This document shows, piece by piece, positions 1 to 7,508 of a DNA stretch of 23,756 nt. The notes under the pieces are model-generated. The model made no database searches and had not been told where the DNA came from. It saw only the letters and a program-made list of their open reading frames with translations. The position numbers were made by a program, and so were the translations under genes. Origin of the DNA: an uncultured Phycisphaerales bacterium (GTDB lineage: Bacteria; Planctomycetota; Phycisphaerae; WQYP01); assembly GCA_903868035.1 (NCBI GenBank), contig CAIPTQ010000263.1:1-23756 (forward strand), read 5' to 3'. The number at the start of each line of letters is the position of its first letter. The first letter of the stretch is position 1.

Positions 1-3000
1 GCCAACTCAAAATGCCGCTGCGCCGCCGCCCCGGGATCGCCAATCGGAACGCCAATCTCCCGCTTGGCCGTCGCGCACCGCTTCGCCGCCATCCCCGCCC
101 AATAATGCAGCTCACTATTATTCTGCAGCAAATGCCACGCCTCCCCCAGATTCTCCGGCGCCTCCAGCCCCGCCTCAAACCACCCCAACGCCGCCCGCGC
201 ATCCCCGCCCTCCCGCCACAACGCCTCCCGCCCCAATCCCACATGCGCCCGCACCCACTGCCCCAGCACCAGCCCCTCGCCCCCCTCCCACGGCATGAAC
301 CGCCGCCCCCGCAAAATCCCCCGCGCCTCCTCATACCGCTGCAACTGATTCAGCACCGCGCAATATTCAATCGTCAAATCATCCCGCTGCCGCACCAGGT
401 GCAAGAACTTCTCCATCTCCTCCACCCGCTTGGCCGGCGTCTCCTGCGTCCGCTTCCACAACTGGTCGCGCTCATAAAAAATCCGCGCATCCCCCACCGC
501 CGCCACCTCCGCCGCCGCGGCATCCCGTAACGCGGGCATCTTGCCCGCCGTCTCCCCCTGTAACGCGGGCGTCTCGCCCGCCCCCGCCACCGCGTCCAGC
601 ACCGTGTTCGCCTGCCCCGACATATATGTAGTCTCCGATGGCCGCCCCGCCATCGCCCCCGCCCCAACCGCCCCCGTCGACGCCAAACTGTTCCGAAACG
701 CCCGCTGATACGCCCCCTTCGCCGCCATCTTGTCCCGAAACACGTTGTAGTACCCCATCCCCAAATTCCGCCACACCGTCGCAAACGCCCCATCCAGCTT
801 CGCCGCCTTCTCCCACCACCCAATAGCCTCCTCCTTCCGCCTCTTGTCATACAATAAATTCCCCAAATAATAAGGCGCCCGCGCATCCTCGGGATTCTTA
901 TCAATCGCATCCAACAGAATCGCAATTTCTTCAAGCCGATGCGGGAAGCAGTAATCGGGGGATGCGGCCGCTGCCGCACGCAGGTAATTGACTTGAGCGC
1001 GCTGCGCTCGGTCCTGCTCATGTTTGCCCTTACCCCAAATTCCCCAGATATAGGCGGCCAGATACCACACCATGGGTGTGGAACCTAACTCTACTTCTCC
1101 TCCAATGGGCGGAGGTTCACGCCATTGGCCAATTGGGTGACCGAGTTCGCCCGACTTATTTGCTTGTGGCAATCCCGATCGCAACATCAGTATGTATGCT
1201 TCCTGTCTTCGCCCCTCCCTTAGGAAGTCGTAAGCTGTATCAAGAATGATTTGCCAACCGCAAACCGGTTCCCATTGCCCGCCAAAATCCAGCGGATCGA
1301 GCGCCCGTGTTTCTTTATAAAGCGCGATTGCTTCCTCCCCGCCATTACCGAGCAGAGCAACTTTCAAGTGCCGTGCCTGCAAGTGGTCAGGCTGCGCCTG
1401 AAGCGTTCTGTTAACGTGCTTGAGGGCTTCCGTCCGATTCTGCTTTGACCAATCCATCTGCGCCATCGCAAACCACGCCGCCCCCTGCCACGCCTCATTC
1501 CACGCCGCCTTCCCCAACGCATCATATGCCTCCTCCACCCGCCCCAAATACCGCAGCGCAATCCCCAGGTTATAAAACACCTCCCCCTCCCGCGGATTCG
1601 GATTAAACTTCGTCAACGTCCCAATCGCCGTCTGGAAGCACCCCACCGCCTTGCCAAACTCCCCCCGCCGCAGATGCCACAACCCCAGCGCATTGTTGCA
1701 CCGCGCATCCCCTGGCTCCCGCCGCAGCGCCTCCCGCCAATAATCCTCCGCCCGCCGCGTCGCATGCCGGTACTGCTCCAAGTGTACCCCCACCAAATAC
1801 AAATCCTCCACCGATGCAATCTCCCCCGGCAGCCCCGGCTCCCGCGCCGCCGCCGGCACCTCCTTCCTCTCCAACTCCACCGCCTGATACCCAATCACCT
1901 CCCGCGCCCCCGCCTCCGCCGATGCATACAACGATAACCGCAAATCCGTCACCTTCGTCCCACTATCCACCGCCACCTCTCGCACCACCGGAGCATCCGG
2001 CCCAATCTCACACGTCTCCTCAAACACCACCTCATCCCCCCGCCGCAAAACCACCCGACACTTCTCCATCGCCGAAGTCACCCCCACCCCAATCCTCACC
2101 ACTGCTCCCATGCCACTGTCTCCCCCTCTCCTTGTCTCCTTGTCTCCTTGTCTCCGTGTCATCCCGAGCGACACCGCCGCCTCCACATTCGCCGCCTGCG
2201 CCACCCCGATCTCCCGTATCGGATACCAATACTGCGAAAACGCCCGCGTCTCCCCCGGCATCAGCCACGAAAAGTCCGGCTGATTGTCCGTATACACCCC
2301 CGCCATCAATTCAATATATGGCCCCGGATAATTCCGTCGATACGGCCCATCCACATCTTTATCTTTATCTTTTTCTTTCTCTTTATCTTCTTCGTGCGTC
2401 TTCGTGTACTTCGTGTTCTTCGTGGTTACGTCCGCGTCCGTCAGATTCCCATCCCACGCATATCCGAACGGATGATTCCCCCACGTCCACAATTTCTTCC
2501 CCGGCGCGATCCGGTGATCCGCCACGTGTACAAACCCCGCCCCCGCATAATGGTCATACCCCCCGAAAAAATCCTCCTTCGACCCCATCGCCATATAACT
2601 CGTCGGCACCGGTATGTTCGCATACCAGCTCAAATCGTTCGGCGCATAACCAGGCCATTTTGTGGTGCCGGCATGGTGCGCGGGTGCCGCGGCAGACGGT
2701 TTTGGTGGCTCGGACATGGTGCCGCATGCGGGGAAGCGCTGTTTTACGTCGCGCAAAATGCTCTCATTGACGCGCCTTCGCGCCGCATAATCCACGCCGT
2801 AATACGAACCTTCACACAACGGAAACCGGCTCATCGCCCGCTTCGCATGGTCCGCCACATACTGCACATCCGGCGGAAAAAAAGCCTGGTAAAATTCATG
2901 TACCCGCGCCCCCACATTCGCCCACCACAAAAACGTCTGCGGCAGTTCCGTCCGGTTATAAAGCCTTGCCTTCACTTCAATTAGCGACGACCCCGGCCGC

Positions 3001-3533
3001 AGGCAAATCCCCTGCATCCCCTTCATCCGCGTCATCGGCTCATGTTCCGCACACCACACCGTCACCGCCCCATCCCCATGCTCCTCAATCTCCGTCTCCA
3101 CCGCCATAAATGTCGATGGCCTATGATGTTGCGGCCAATTGAACTCCACCCCCCCCGATATCCACGGCCCCGCCAACCCCACCAAAGCCGGCTTGATCAC
3201 ATTCTGCCGGTAGAAAAAATCGTACCCGTTCGTCCGATCTAAACCCACATGTATTCTTCCCCCAAGTTCAGGCAGGATCATGAGTTGCAGATACTCGTTC
3301 TGCATGTGAATCGCCTGCCACGCCCGGTCTTTTTTCGTCTCCGCTATCCGCTCCACAAACGGCAGCGGATACACCTTCCCCGACGACCCCTGATACACCC
3401 GTTTCTCAAGAAACATGGGGTTTTTATCCGCCGGCATCGGCTCATACGTCGGTATCACCACCGGCGCACGCCACACCTTCACCGGTTTTCCCGCCAGTTC
3501 CGCAGGTGCCTCAGGTAACGTAAATCCCGCCAT
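1..3533 (-). CDS. DUF5107 / TPR-repeat protein (C-terminus beyond window)
   Basis: The frame is open from the ATG at 3533 to the left edge, 1177 codons with no stop. Residues ~25-350 read as DUF5107: IPTYEPMPADKNPMF, LPELGGRIHVGLDRTNGYDF, GGVEFNWPQHHRP and IPVPTSYMA are visible. From ~residue 500 onward the protein is TPR-like, with helical pairs such as ARCNNALGLWHLRRGEFGKA and ARAPYYLGNLLYDKRRKEEA. No signal peptide is seen. The beta-rich DUF5107 part resembles aldose-epimerase/glycan-binding folds, so a role in carbohydrate metabolism is a guess; the biochemical function is unknown to me. The gene is divergent from the LamG lipoprotein. Shine-Dalgarno is weak (GGAG about 20 nt upstream), so the start rests on domain position. 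Codons mostly end in G, unlike many neighbours. Four insertion-like segments lie near residues 253-293, 370-393, 458-474 and 985-1004; they are listed separately. The last visible residues (AAAQRHFEL) are typical of the family's end, so little should be missing. Confidence 0.88.
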   Translation of the reverse strand, partial: MAGFTLPEAPAELAGKPVKVWRAPVVIPTYEPMPADKNPMFLEKRVYQGSSGKVYPLPFVERIAETKKDRAWQAIHMQNEYLQLMILPELGGRIHVGLDRTNGYDFFYRQNVIKPALVGLAGPWISGGVEFNWPQHHRPSTFMAVETEIEEHGDGAVTVWCAEHEPMTRMKGMQGICLRPGSSLIEVKARLYNRTELPQTFLWWANVGARVHEFYQAFFPPDVQYVADHAKRAMSRFPLCEGSYYGVDYAARRRVNESILRDVKQRFPACGTMSEPPKPSAAAPAHHAGTTKWPGYAPNDLSWYANIPVPTSYMAMGSKEDFFGGYDHYAGAGFVHVADHRIAPGKKLWTWGNHPFGYAWDGNLTDADVTTKNTKYTKTHEEDKEKEKDKDKDVDGPYRRNYPGPYIELMAGVYTDNQPDFSWLMPGETRAFSQYWYPIREIGVAQAANVEAAVSLGMTRRQGDKETRRGGDSGMGAVVRIGVGVTSAMEKCRVVLRRGDEVVFEETCEIGPDAPVVREVAVDSGTKVTDLRLSLYASAEAGAREVIGYQAVELERKEVPAAAREPGLPGEIASVEDLYLVGVHLEQYRHATRRAEDYWREALRREPGDARCNNALGLWHLRRGEFGKAVGCFQTAIGTLTKFNPNPREGEVFYNLGIALRYLGRVEEAYDALGKAAWNEAWQGAAWFAMAQMDWSKQNRTEALKHVNRTLQAQPDHLQARHLKVALLGNGGEEAIALYKETRALDPLDFGGQWEPVCGWQIILDTAYDFLREGRRQEAYILMLRSGLPQANKSGELGHPIGQWREPPPIGGEVELGSTPMVWYLAAYIWGIWGKGKHEQDRAQRAQVNYLRAAAAASPDYCFPHRLEEIAILLDAIDKNPEDARAPYYLGNLLYDKRRKEEAIGWWEKAAKLDGAFATVWRNLGMGYYNVFRDKMAAKGAYQRAFRNSLASTGAVGAGAMAGRPSETTYMSGQANTVLDAVAGAGETPALQGETAGKMPALRDAAAAEVAAVGDARIFYERDQLWKRTQETPAKRVEEMEKFLHLVRQRDDLTIEYCAVLNQLQRYEEARGILRGRRFMPWEGGEGLVLGQWVRAHVGLGREALWREGGDARAALGWFEAGLEAPENLGEAWHLLQNNSELHYWAGMAAKRCATAKREIGVPIGDPGAAAQRHFEL
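527..582. repeat. Tandem pair of 23-bp palindromic repeats inside the DUF5107/TPR gene
   Basis: Two copies of GTAACGCGGGCRTCTYGCCC followed by GCC lie at 527-549 and 560-582. They match at 21 of 23 positions, 33 bp apart. Each holds a perfect inverted repeat, GCGGGC / GCCCGC, around a 5-nt loop. In the gene's frame they encode GETPALQ and GKMPALR, near residues 985-1004, between TPR helices. It looks like a dispersed palindromic repeat tolerated in frame rather than part of the fold. Confidence 0.75.
2110..2162. repeat. 8-bp tandem repeat (TTGTCTCC)3 with flanking degenerate units, in coding frame
   Basis: Three perfect TTGTCTCC units occupy 2132-2155. They are flanked by degenerate copies (TGTCTCCCCCTCTCC on the left, GTGTC on the right). 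On the gene strand they read as GACAAGGA words and are translated as MTRRQGDKETRRGGDSG, near residues 458-474. This hydrophilic segment sits between AAVSLG and VVRIGVGVTS, which would otherwise be adjacent in the fold. Confidence 0.75.
2349..2429. repeat. Compound tandem repeat (ATCTTT)n + (CTTCGTGTN)n in coding frame
   Basis: Three ATCTTT hexamers (2355-2372) pass through degenerate TTTC units into 9-10 bp CTTCGTG words at 2390, 2400, 2409 and 2418. In the DUF5107 frame this gives TTKNTKYTKTHEED followed by KEKEKDKDKD, residues ~370-393. The charged stretch splits GNLTDAD from the conserved GPYIELMAGVYTDNQPDFSW block, so it is probably an inserted surface loop. Confidence 0.75.
2655..2780. 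repeat. Candidate ~40-codon in-frame insertion in the DUF5107 domain
   Basis: Residues ~253-293 separate YYGVDYAAR from PGYAPNDLSWYANIPVPTSY, blocks I would expect to be nearly adjacent in this family. The inserted segment contains CGTMSEPPKPSAAAPAHHAG and looks unlike the domain. The plus strand carries three GGTGCCG words. I suspect a dispersed element but see no terminal repeats or target duplication. Only a comparison with homologues would settle it. Confidence 0.45.
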
Positions 3534-3601
3534 GGCCGCATCTTATACGCAACTCTCCGGCGGCGTCAAAACCGCGCGCTGTCCGCAGGCCATTTTATTG
3601 C

Positions 3602-3643
3602 TATACTTTCAAAAATTATGGCGTTCCCAGCTTAAAAAAGGAG
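3602..3643 (+). promoter_or_regulatory. -10 box and ribosome binding site ahead of the LamG lipoprotein
   Basis: TATACT at 3602-3607 matches the TATAAT consensus at 5 of 6 positions and lies ~42 nt before the ATG at 3650. The matching -35 (CTGTCC near 3579) is poor. AAGGAG at 3638-3643 is a good Shine-Dalgarno, 6 nt from the ATG, and fixes that start. The interval also serves as the divergent upstream region of the DUF5107 gene. Confidence 0.45.
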
Positions 3644-3649
3644 TTATTT

Positions 3650-4429
3650 ATGAAATCCTTCCGCGCGTCTTGCCACATGGCCGCAGCCCTGGCCGTTCTC
3701 GGCCTGGCCGCATGCACCGGCACGGATTCAAATGTGCCGCCGCCCGCGCCGGCCGCCGACGCGCAACTCCTTCACCGGTACTCATTTATGAACGGCGCCC
3801 AGGATTCCGCGGGAAAAATCGACGGCCTCCTCAAAGGCTCCGCCAAGGTCCAGAACGGCAAACTCATCCTCGACAACGGCACCAAAGGCAGCCCCGACGA
3901 AACCCTCGCCTACCTCGAATTCGCCTCCTCCGTACTCCCCAAAAGCGGTAGCGTGAGCATCGTGTTCTGGTTCTCCGCCCAAGATACGCAGGCTTTCGCC
4001 CGCATCGTCGATTTTGGCGACCGCGAAGGCACCGAAGGCCGGGCTTTTATCTATTTTTCGCCCCGCATCGACAGCGACCTGGCGCGTGCGGCAACCTCGG
4101 CGACCGACACCTCCGCAAAAACGTTCATTGACACCGACAAACTCGACGACGGCAAAACGCACATGGTGGCGCTCGTCATCAGCGACCAGGACAAAAAGCT
4201 GCACCTGTACGTGGACGGCAAAGAGCCCGTGGCCGCGGAGGATCTGGGCGAAAACACGCTGGACAAGGTCCGGCCGACCCATTGCTGGCTGGGGCGGTCC
4301 GCGTTTGACAATGACGGGGGCATGTCGGCGGTGATTGATGAAGTGCGGGTGTACGGCGTGGCGCTCTCCAAGGATGCCGCGGCGGCCCTGGCGGCGGCCG
4401 GTCCGGATAAGCTGGTGCCCGCCAAATAG
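3650..4429 (+). CDS. LamG/concanavalin A-like lipoprotein
   Basis: A 259-residue protein. It starts with a lipoprotein signal: positive N-terminus, hydrophobic core AAALAVLGLAAC and lipobox L19-A-A-C22. A Pro/Ala linker follows, then one LamG-type jelly roll: LLHRYSFMNGAQDSAG, YLEFASSVLP, VSIVFWFSA, KKLHLYVDGK and the closing AVIDEVRVYGVALS. In this fold VDGK and IDEVRVYG mark the late strands. It is expected to be membrane-anchored and to bind or act on a glycan. No catalytic residues can be named, so a binding or structural role is an inference. AAGGAG 6 nt upstream of the ATG supports the start. Codons change from C-ending in the first half to G-ending in the second. The tRNA gene lies 35 bp downstream. 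Confidence 0.85.
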   Translation: MKSFRASCHMAAALAVLGLAACTGTDSNVPPPAPAADAQLLHRYSFMNGAQDSAGKIDGLLKGSAKVQNGKLILDNGTKGSPDETLAYLEFASSVLPKSGSVSIVFWFSAQDTQAFARIVDFGDREGTEGRAFIYFSPRIDSDLARAATSATDTSAKTFIDTDKLDDGKTHMVALVISDQDKKLHLYVDGKEPVAAEDLGENTLDKVRPTHCWLGRSAFDNDGGMSAVIDEVRVYGVALSKDAAAALAAAGPDKLVPAK

Positions 4430-4450
4430 GGCCTTTTGGTTTTCGTCGAG

Positions 4451-4456
4451 TATGAT
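4451..4456 (+). promoter_or_regulatory. Possible -10 box for the tRNA-Arg gene
   Basis: TATGAT (5 of 6 to consensus) ends 8 nt before the mature tRNA 5' end, a fitting distance. No convincing -35 is found 16-18 bp upstream, where the LamG gene ends. Readthrough from that gene is the alternative. Confidence 0.3.
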
Positions 4457-4464
4457 TCTGCCAG

Positions 4465-4538
4465 GCGTCCGTAACTCAACTGGATAGAGTATCGGTCTTC
4501 GAAACCGAAGGTTACAGGTTCGAGCCCTGTCGGACGCA
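4465..4538 (+). tRNA. tRNA-Arg (anticodon UCG)
   Basis: A 74-nt cloverleaf closes completely. Acceptor GCGTCCG/CGGACGC pairs 7 of 7, D stem is ACTC/GAGT, and anticodon stem TCGGT/ACCGA surrounds loop CTTCGAA, giving anticodon TCG (reads CGA). The variable loop is AGGTT, the T arm is ACAGG/CCTGT with loop TTCGAGC, and A is the discriminator. CCA is not encoded (ATG follows), so it must be added after transcription. Confidence 0.95.
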
Positions 4539-4551
4539 TGCGGAGATTGAA

Positions 4552-4575
4552 TCATTTAGTCATTTAGTCATTTAG
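4552..4575. repeat. (TCATTTAG)3 tandem repeat between tRNA-Arg and the SDR gene
   Basis: Three perfect 8-bp units start 14 nt after the tRNA, followed by the decayed unit ACATTGGG. The reverse strand would read as NDQMTK-like words if translated. The period of 8 matches the TTGTCTCC array inside the DUF5107 gene, though the word differs. It lies in the would-be leader of the SDR gene. Confidence 0.75.
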
Positions 4576-4592
4576 ACATTGGGTTATTGAGC

Positions 4593-5408
4593 ATGGGCAA
4601 GACGGTGGTCATTACCGGGGCTTCTTCGGGGATTGGGGCGGCGACGGCCCGGGCTTTGGCCCGGGAAGGGGCCAATCTCGTGCTCGGGGCGCGGCGGAGG
4701 GAACGGCTGGAGGCGGTGGCGGCGGAATGCCGGCAGTTGTGTGTGGGGCGTGGACAGACGCTGGCGCTGCCCTGCGATGTCACCCGGCGCGGCGACGTCG
4801 AGCAGTTGGCGGCCGCGGCGGTCGAGCAGTTCGGGCGGCTGGATGTGATGATCGCCAATGCCGGCTATGGGCTGCTGGCCAACGTACACGAAACCACGGA
4901 AGAACAGTTTGACGACCTCGTGCGGACCAACGTGAAAGGCACGTGGTACGCCATGCAGGCGGCGGCGAACATCATGCTCCAGCAGACACCGGCGGGAACC
5001 GGCAAAACGCGGCGGGGGCACATTGTTGTCGTGTCGTCCGGGGCCGCGCGCCGGGGGCTGCCGCTGTACGGGGTATATGCGATGACCAAGGCCGCGCAGT
5101 TGTCATTGTGCGAGGCCATGCGCGTCGAACTGGCCCGGCACGGCGTGTATGTCAGCAGCGTACACCCGCTGACCACCGCGACGGAGTTCTTCGACGTGGC
5201 CTCCAGCAAGTCGCGGCTCCGCAGCACGGGCCTGGGCCACGCCCAGTCGGTGGAGGTGGTGGCGCGGAAAATCGCCCGCCTGATCCACCGCCCGCGCCCG
5301 GAACTCTGGCCGGTGGCGGGCAGCGCCTGGCTCCTGGCCGTGGCGGCGGCATTGCCCCGGATGGCCGATTGGGCGATGGCCCGGACCGTGGGCAACCGGA
5401 CGCGGTGA
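4593..5408 (+). CDS. Short-chain dehydrogenase/reductase (classical SDR)
   Basis: A 271-residue NAD(P)-dependent oxidoreductase with a complete classical SDR signature: TGASSGIG cofactor loop at residues 8-15, NAG in MIANAGYG, and catalytic S149, Y162 and K166 in the spacing S-x12-Y-x3-K. Arg residues after the first Gly loop (GARRRERL) suggest NADP preference. The substrate cannot be read from the sequence. The late helix LLAVAAALPRMADWAM may be a membrane-facing tail as in DHRS7-like SDRs. A TTG at 4587 would add two residues, but the ATG at 4593 is preferred. Neither has a clear Shine-Dalgarno, and the upstream 55 nt are occupied by tRNA and repeat. It is convergent with sppA, 27 bp apart, with no clear terminator. 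Third positions drift from G-rich to C-rich along the gene. Confidence 0.9.
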   Translation: MGKTVVITGASSGIGAATARALAREGANLVLGARRRERLEAVAAECRQLCVGRGQTLALPCDVTRRGDVEQLAAAAVEQFGRLDVMIANAGYGLLANVHETTEEQFDDLVRTNVKGTWYAMQAAANIMLQQTPAGTGKTRRGHIVVVSSGAARRGLPLYGVYAMTKAAQLSLCEAMRVELARHGVYVSSVHPLTTATEFFDVASSKSRLRSTGLGHAQSVEVVARKIARLIHRPRPELWPVAGSAWLLAVAAALPRMADWAMARTVGNRTR

Positions 5409-5435
5409 GGCGGGAACAGACGAAAGACGAAATTG

Positions 5436-6467
5436 TTATTCCCCGGAAGCGCCGGTCCAGAGGTAGAGGAATTCAGCCTGGCCCCTCGGGATCAGGTCGC
5501 CCAGGTCCACGTTGAGGTTGAGGAGGTTGACCTGGGACGGGGTGTTGCCCGCGCCGGGGGCGGCGGCATAGATGCTGCCGGTGGTGTCGTCGGAGCGTTT
5601 GTAGACGATGATTTTAGCCCGGTCAATGTGGGCGAGGGCCTTGGCCTTGTTGATGGCCGCGTCCAGGTCGCCCACTTGGTCGATCAGCCCGTAGCCCACG
5701 GCGTCCTTGCCGGTGACCACGCGGCCGTCGGTGAGCATGGTCCAGTTTTTCTCCTCGATGTGGTTGGGCGAGGCCTTCACGACATCCTTGAAACCCGCAT
5801 AGAACTGGTCCACGATCTCCTGCAAGAGTTTGCGGTCGTTTTCCGTGAGGGGATGGTCCAAATCGGAGGCGGGCTTGAAGGGCGAGCCCATGTCCTTGTT
5901 GGCGGCGCTCTTGACGGCCTCGGTCGCCACCCCGATCTTCCGCAGCGTGTTGTTGATGTTGACGGTTTCCATAATCACGCCGATCGAGCCGGTGATGGTG
6001 GTGGGGTAGGCGATGCGGTAGTCGCTGGCGCAGCTCAGGTAATACCCGCCGCTGGCGCACAGGTCCATCATGCAGGTGACGACGGGCTTGCCGGTTTTCT
6101 TTTTGAAGGCGAGCAAATCCTGATACATCATGGCGCTGGCGGTGACGGTGCCGCCGGGGGAATTGATCCGGAGGACGACGGCCCGGACGTTTTTGTCGCG
6201 GGCGACGGCGTCGAGGGCCTCGCGGAAATCGGAGACGGGGTTGGCGCCCGAGGCGAGGATGCCCGACGACTTGCCGTTGGTGATCATCCCCGACACCGTG
6301 AGCATGGCCACCTTGTCGGAGGTGAACCAATCGGCGTCGGCGGACTCGATGACCTGGGGGATGAGACGCTCTTCGACGGGCACAAAATCGAGGCGGATCG
6401 TCCGGTTGCCGCAGCCGACGGCCAGGGAAGCGGCCAAAATCAACAGACCGGTCATCATCGTTTTCAT
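5436..6467 (-). CDS. sppA: SppA-type signal peptide peptidase (S49), lipoprotein
   Basis: A 343-residue serine protease of the SppA (S49) family. The start is placed at the ATG at 6467 because GGAG lies just upstream and a lipoprotein signal follows (MTGLLILAASLAVGCG, lipobox LAVGC). A longer frame exists, but its first 21 residues look non-coding. INSPGGTVTAS forms the oxyanion region. The nucleophile is S139 in CASGGYY and the general base is K191 in NKDMGSPF, 52 residues apart, the same spacing as I recall for Bacillus SppA (S147/K199). GSIGVIMETVN and GLIDQVGDLDAAI are also typical. It should degrade cleaved signal peptides or membrane proteins on the outer face of the inner membrane. It follows three zinc-ribbon membrane proteins on the same strand, 103 bp behind the last, suggesting a shared envelope function. 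Confidence 0.92.
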   Translation of the reverse strand: MKTMMTGLLILAASLAVGCGNRTIRLDFVPVEERLIPQVIESADADWFTSDKVAMLTVSGMITNGKSSGILASGANPVSDFREALDAVARDKNVRAVVLRINSPGGTVTASAMMYQDLLAFKKKTGKPVVTCMMDLCASGGYYLSCASDYRIAYPTTITGSIGVIMETVNINNTLRKIGVATEAVKSAANKDMGSPFKPASDLDHPLTENDRKLLQEIVDQFYAGFKDVVKASPNHIEEKNWTMLTDGRVVTGKDAVGYGLIDQVGDLDAAINKAKALAHIDRAKIIVYKRSDDTTGSIYAAAPGAGNTPSQVNLLNLNVDLGDLIPRGQAEFLYLWTGASGE

Positions 6468-6570
6468 GCAGGTCTCCAAAAAAGCCCCGAAACGTGGCGT
6501 ACCAATGTGCTGTAACAATAGGCTGCACATCCGGATTCATCAAATGAACGACCTACAACCTGTAGCCACC

Positions 6571-7440
6571 TTACCGCGGCTCCAGCAATACGCGGATGCA
6601 GTAATACACCAACTGCAGGATGGCGGCGGTGATGAGCGCGCTGATGCCCACCCCGATAAACGCCAAGGGTCCATCCCCGTGTTGAAAGTTTTCCATGGCC
6701 ACGGACACCGCCGACACCACCTGGGCGCCCAGGAACATGCTATGGAGGCTGGAGACGGCCAGGGCCACAATCACCGACACGTGCCCCCCAGCCCGGATGT
6801 TGAGGCCGCAAAAGAGGTAGGTCGTCGCGACCAACAGTATGCCGGCGGCATAGATCATCAACGCCGCGCCCACCAGCCCGAAGGGCATGTTGGCAGCCGC
6901 CTGGGCGCCTCCCGGATGAACATTCCCAGCCGCGGGGGCGGCCCCCATGGCCAGCATCCCCGCCACTCCGAAGCACGTGCCGCCCAGGTAGAGCAGGACC
7001 GAAAGAACAATGCAGATGCGCCCGGCGAGCATGCGGGCTTTCGAAAATTCCTCGTAACGCCGGTACGATGGCGGCGGCATGCGTCTGGGGGCTGGTCCGG
7101 CCACCACCGTGGTGCGGGCGGTCTCACCCGTCCGCTGGTTGAAGCCGCAGCTCACGCAGATGGCCGCGCCCGCGGGCAGCGCGGCCCCGCAATTGCGGCA
7201 GCCGTACAGATCGCCATCGGGGACCGCGAATGCCGGCTCATCGTCATCGAGGACGTCCATGGCCGTCAGCATTTCCTCCGCCGGGGGCTCGTCAATCACG
7301 TCCAGTTCCGTCAGGATTTCCTCTTCCGCGGGGGGGAACTGAATTTTCGCCCCACACTTGCACTTGGCGCGTTTGCCCGCCAGTTCCGGCTTGCAGGCGT
7401 ATTGACGTTTACATGCGGGACAGGAAATGGCCTGAGGCAT
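6571..7440 (-). CDS. Zinc-ribbon membrane protein, paralogue 1
   Basis: A 289-residue protein with three parts. An N-terminal ribbon C7-x2-C10...C27-x-C29 sits in the block KPELAGKRAKCKCG. An acidic linker contains ILTELDVID and MLTAMDVLDDD. A second ribbon, CRNCGAALPAGAAICVSCG, follows. After a basic Pro-rich stretch come about four hydrophobic segments (ICIVLSVLLYLGG, GLVGAALMIYAAGILLVATT, VIVALAVSSLHSMFLGAQVV, LITAAILQLVYYCIRVLL). The ribbons should face the cytoplasm, where they could bind protein or nucleic acid; the function is unknown. GGGAGAG, 6 nt upstream, supports the start. The nearest relative is the next gene upstream (7509-8381), which lacks the second ribbon. The block at 7447-7492 in its leader is repeated ahead of paralogue 2. 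Confidence 0.85.
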   Translation of the reverse strand: MPQAISCPACKRQYACKPELAGKRAKCKCGAKIQFPPAEEEILTELDVIDEPPAEEMLTAMDVLDDDEPAFAVPDGDLYGCRNCGAALPAGAAICVSCGFNQRTGETARTTVVAGPAPRRMPPPSYRRYEEFSKARMLAGRICIVLSVLLYLGGTCFGVAGMLAMGAAPAAGNVHPGGAQAAANMPFGLVGAALMIYAAGILLVATTYLFCGLNIRAGGHVSVIVALAVSSLHSMFLGAQVVSAVSVAMENFQHGDGPLAFIGVGISALITAAILQLVYYCIRVLLEPR

Positions 7441-7469
7441 CGTGGGCTCTCCCTAAAAATTCGTGGCTT

Positions 7470-7492
7470 GCCGGAATCTTACAAAGCGTTGC
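7470..7492. repeat. Conserved 23-bp block between zinc-ribbon paralogues 2 and 1
   Basis: GCCGGAATCTTACAAAGCG plus TTGC is nearly identical (21 of 23) to the block at 8422-8444 in the next intergenic gap. A second shared block, CTCTCCCTAAAA at 7447-7458, contains the Shine-Dalgarno complement. It may be duplication debris or a shared leader/regulatory element. Confidence 0.65.
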
Positions 7493-7508
7493 TCCGCCAT
7501 CCACCACT

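Noticed and set aside
1814..2984. Pro/Ser-rich and Arg/His-rich plus-strand frames of 318 and 278 codons
   Set aside because: Shadows of the DUF5107/TPR gene; the minus frame has clear family blocks throughout.
3782..4555. 257-codon minus-strand frame across the LamG gene and the tRNA
   Set aside because: Its first residues (SDRARTCNLRFRRP) are the well-known translation of an antisense tRNA; the rest mirrors the LamG gene.
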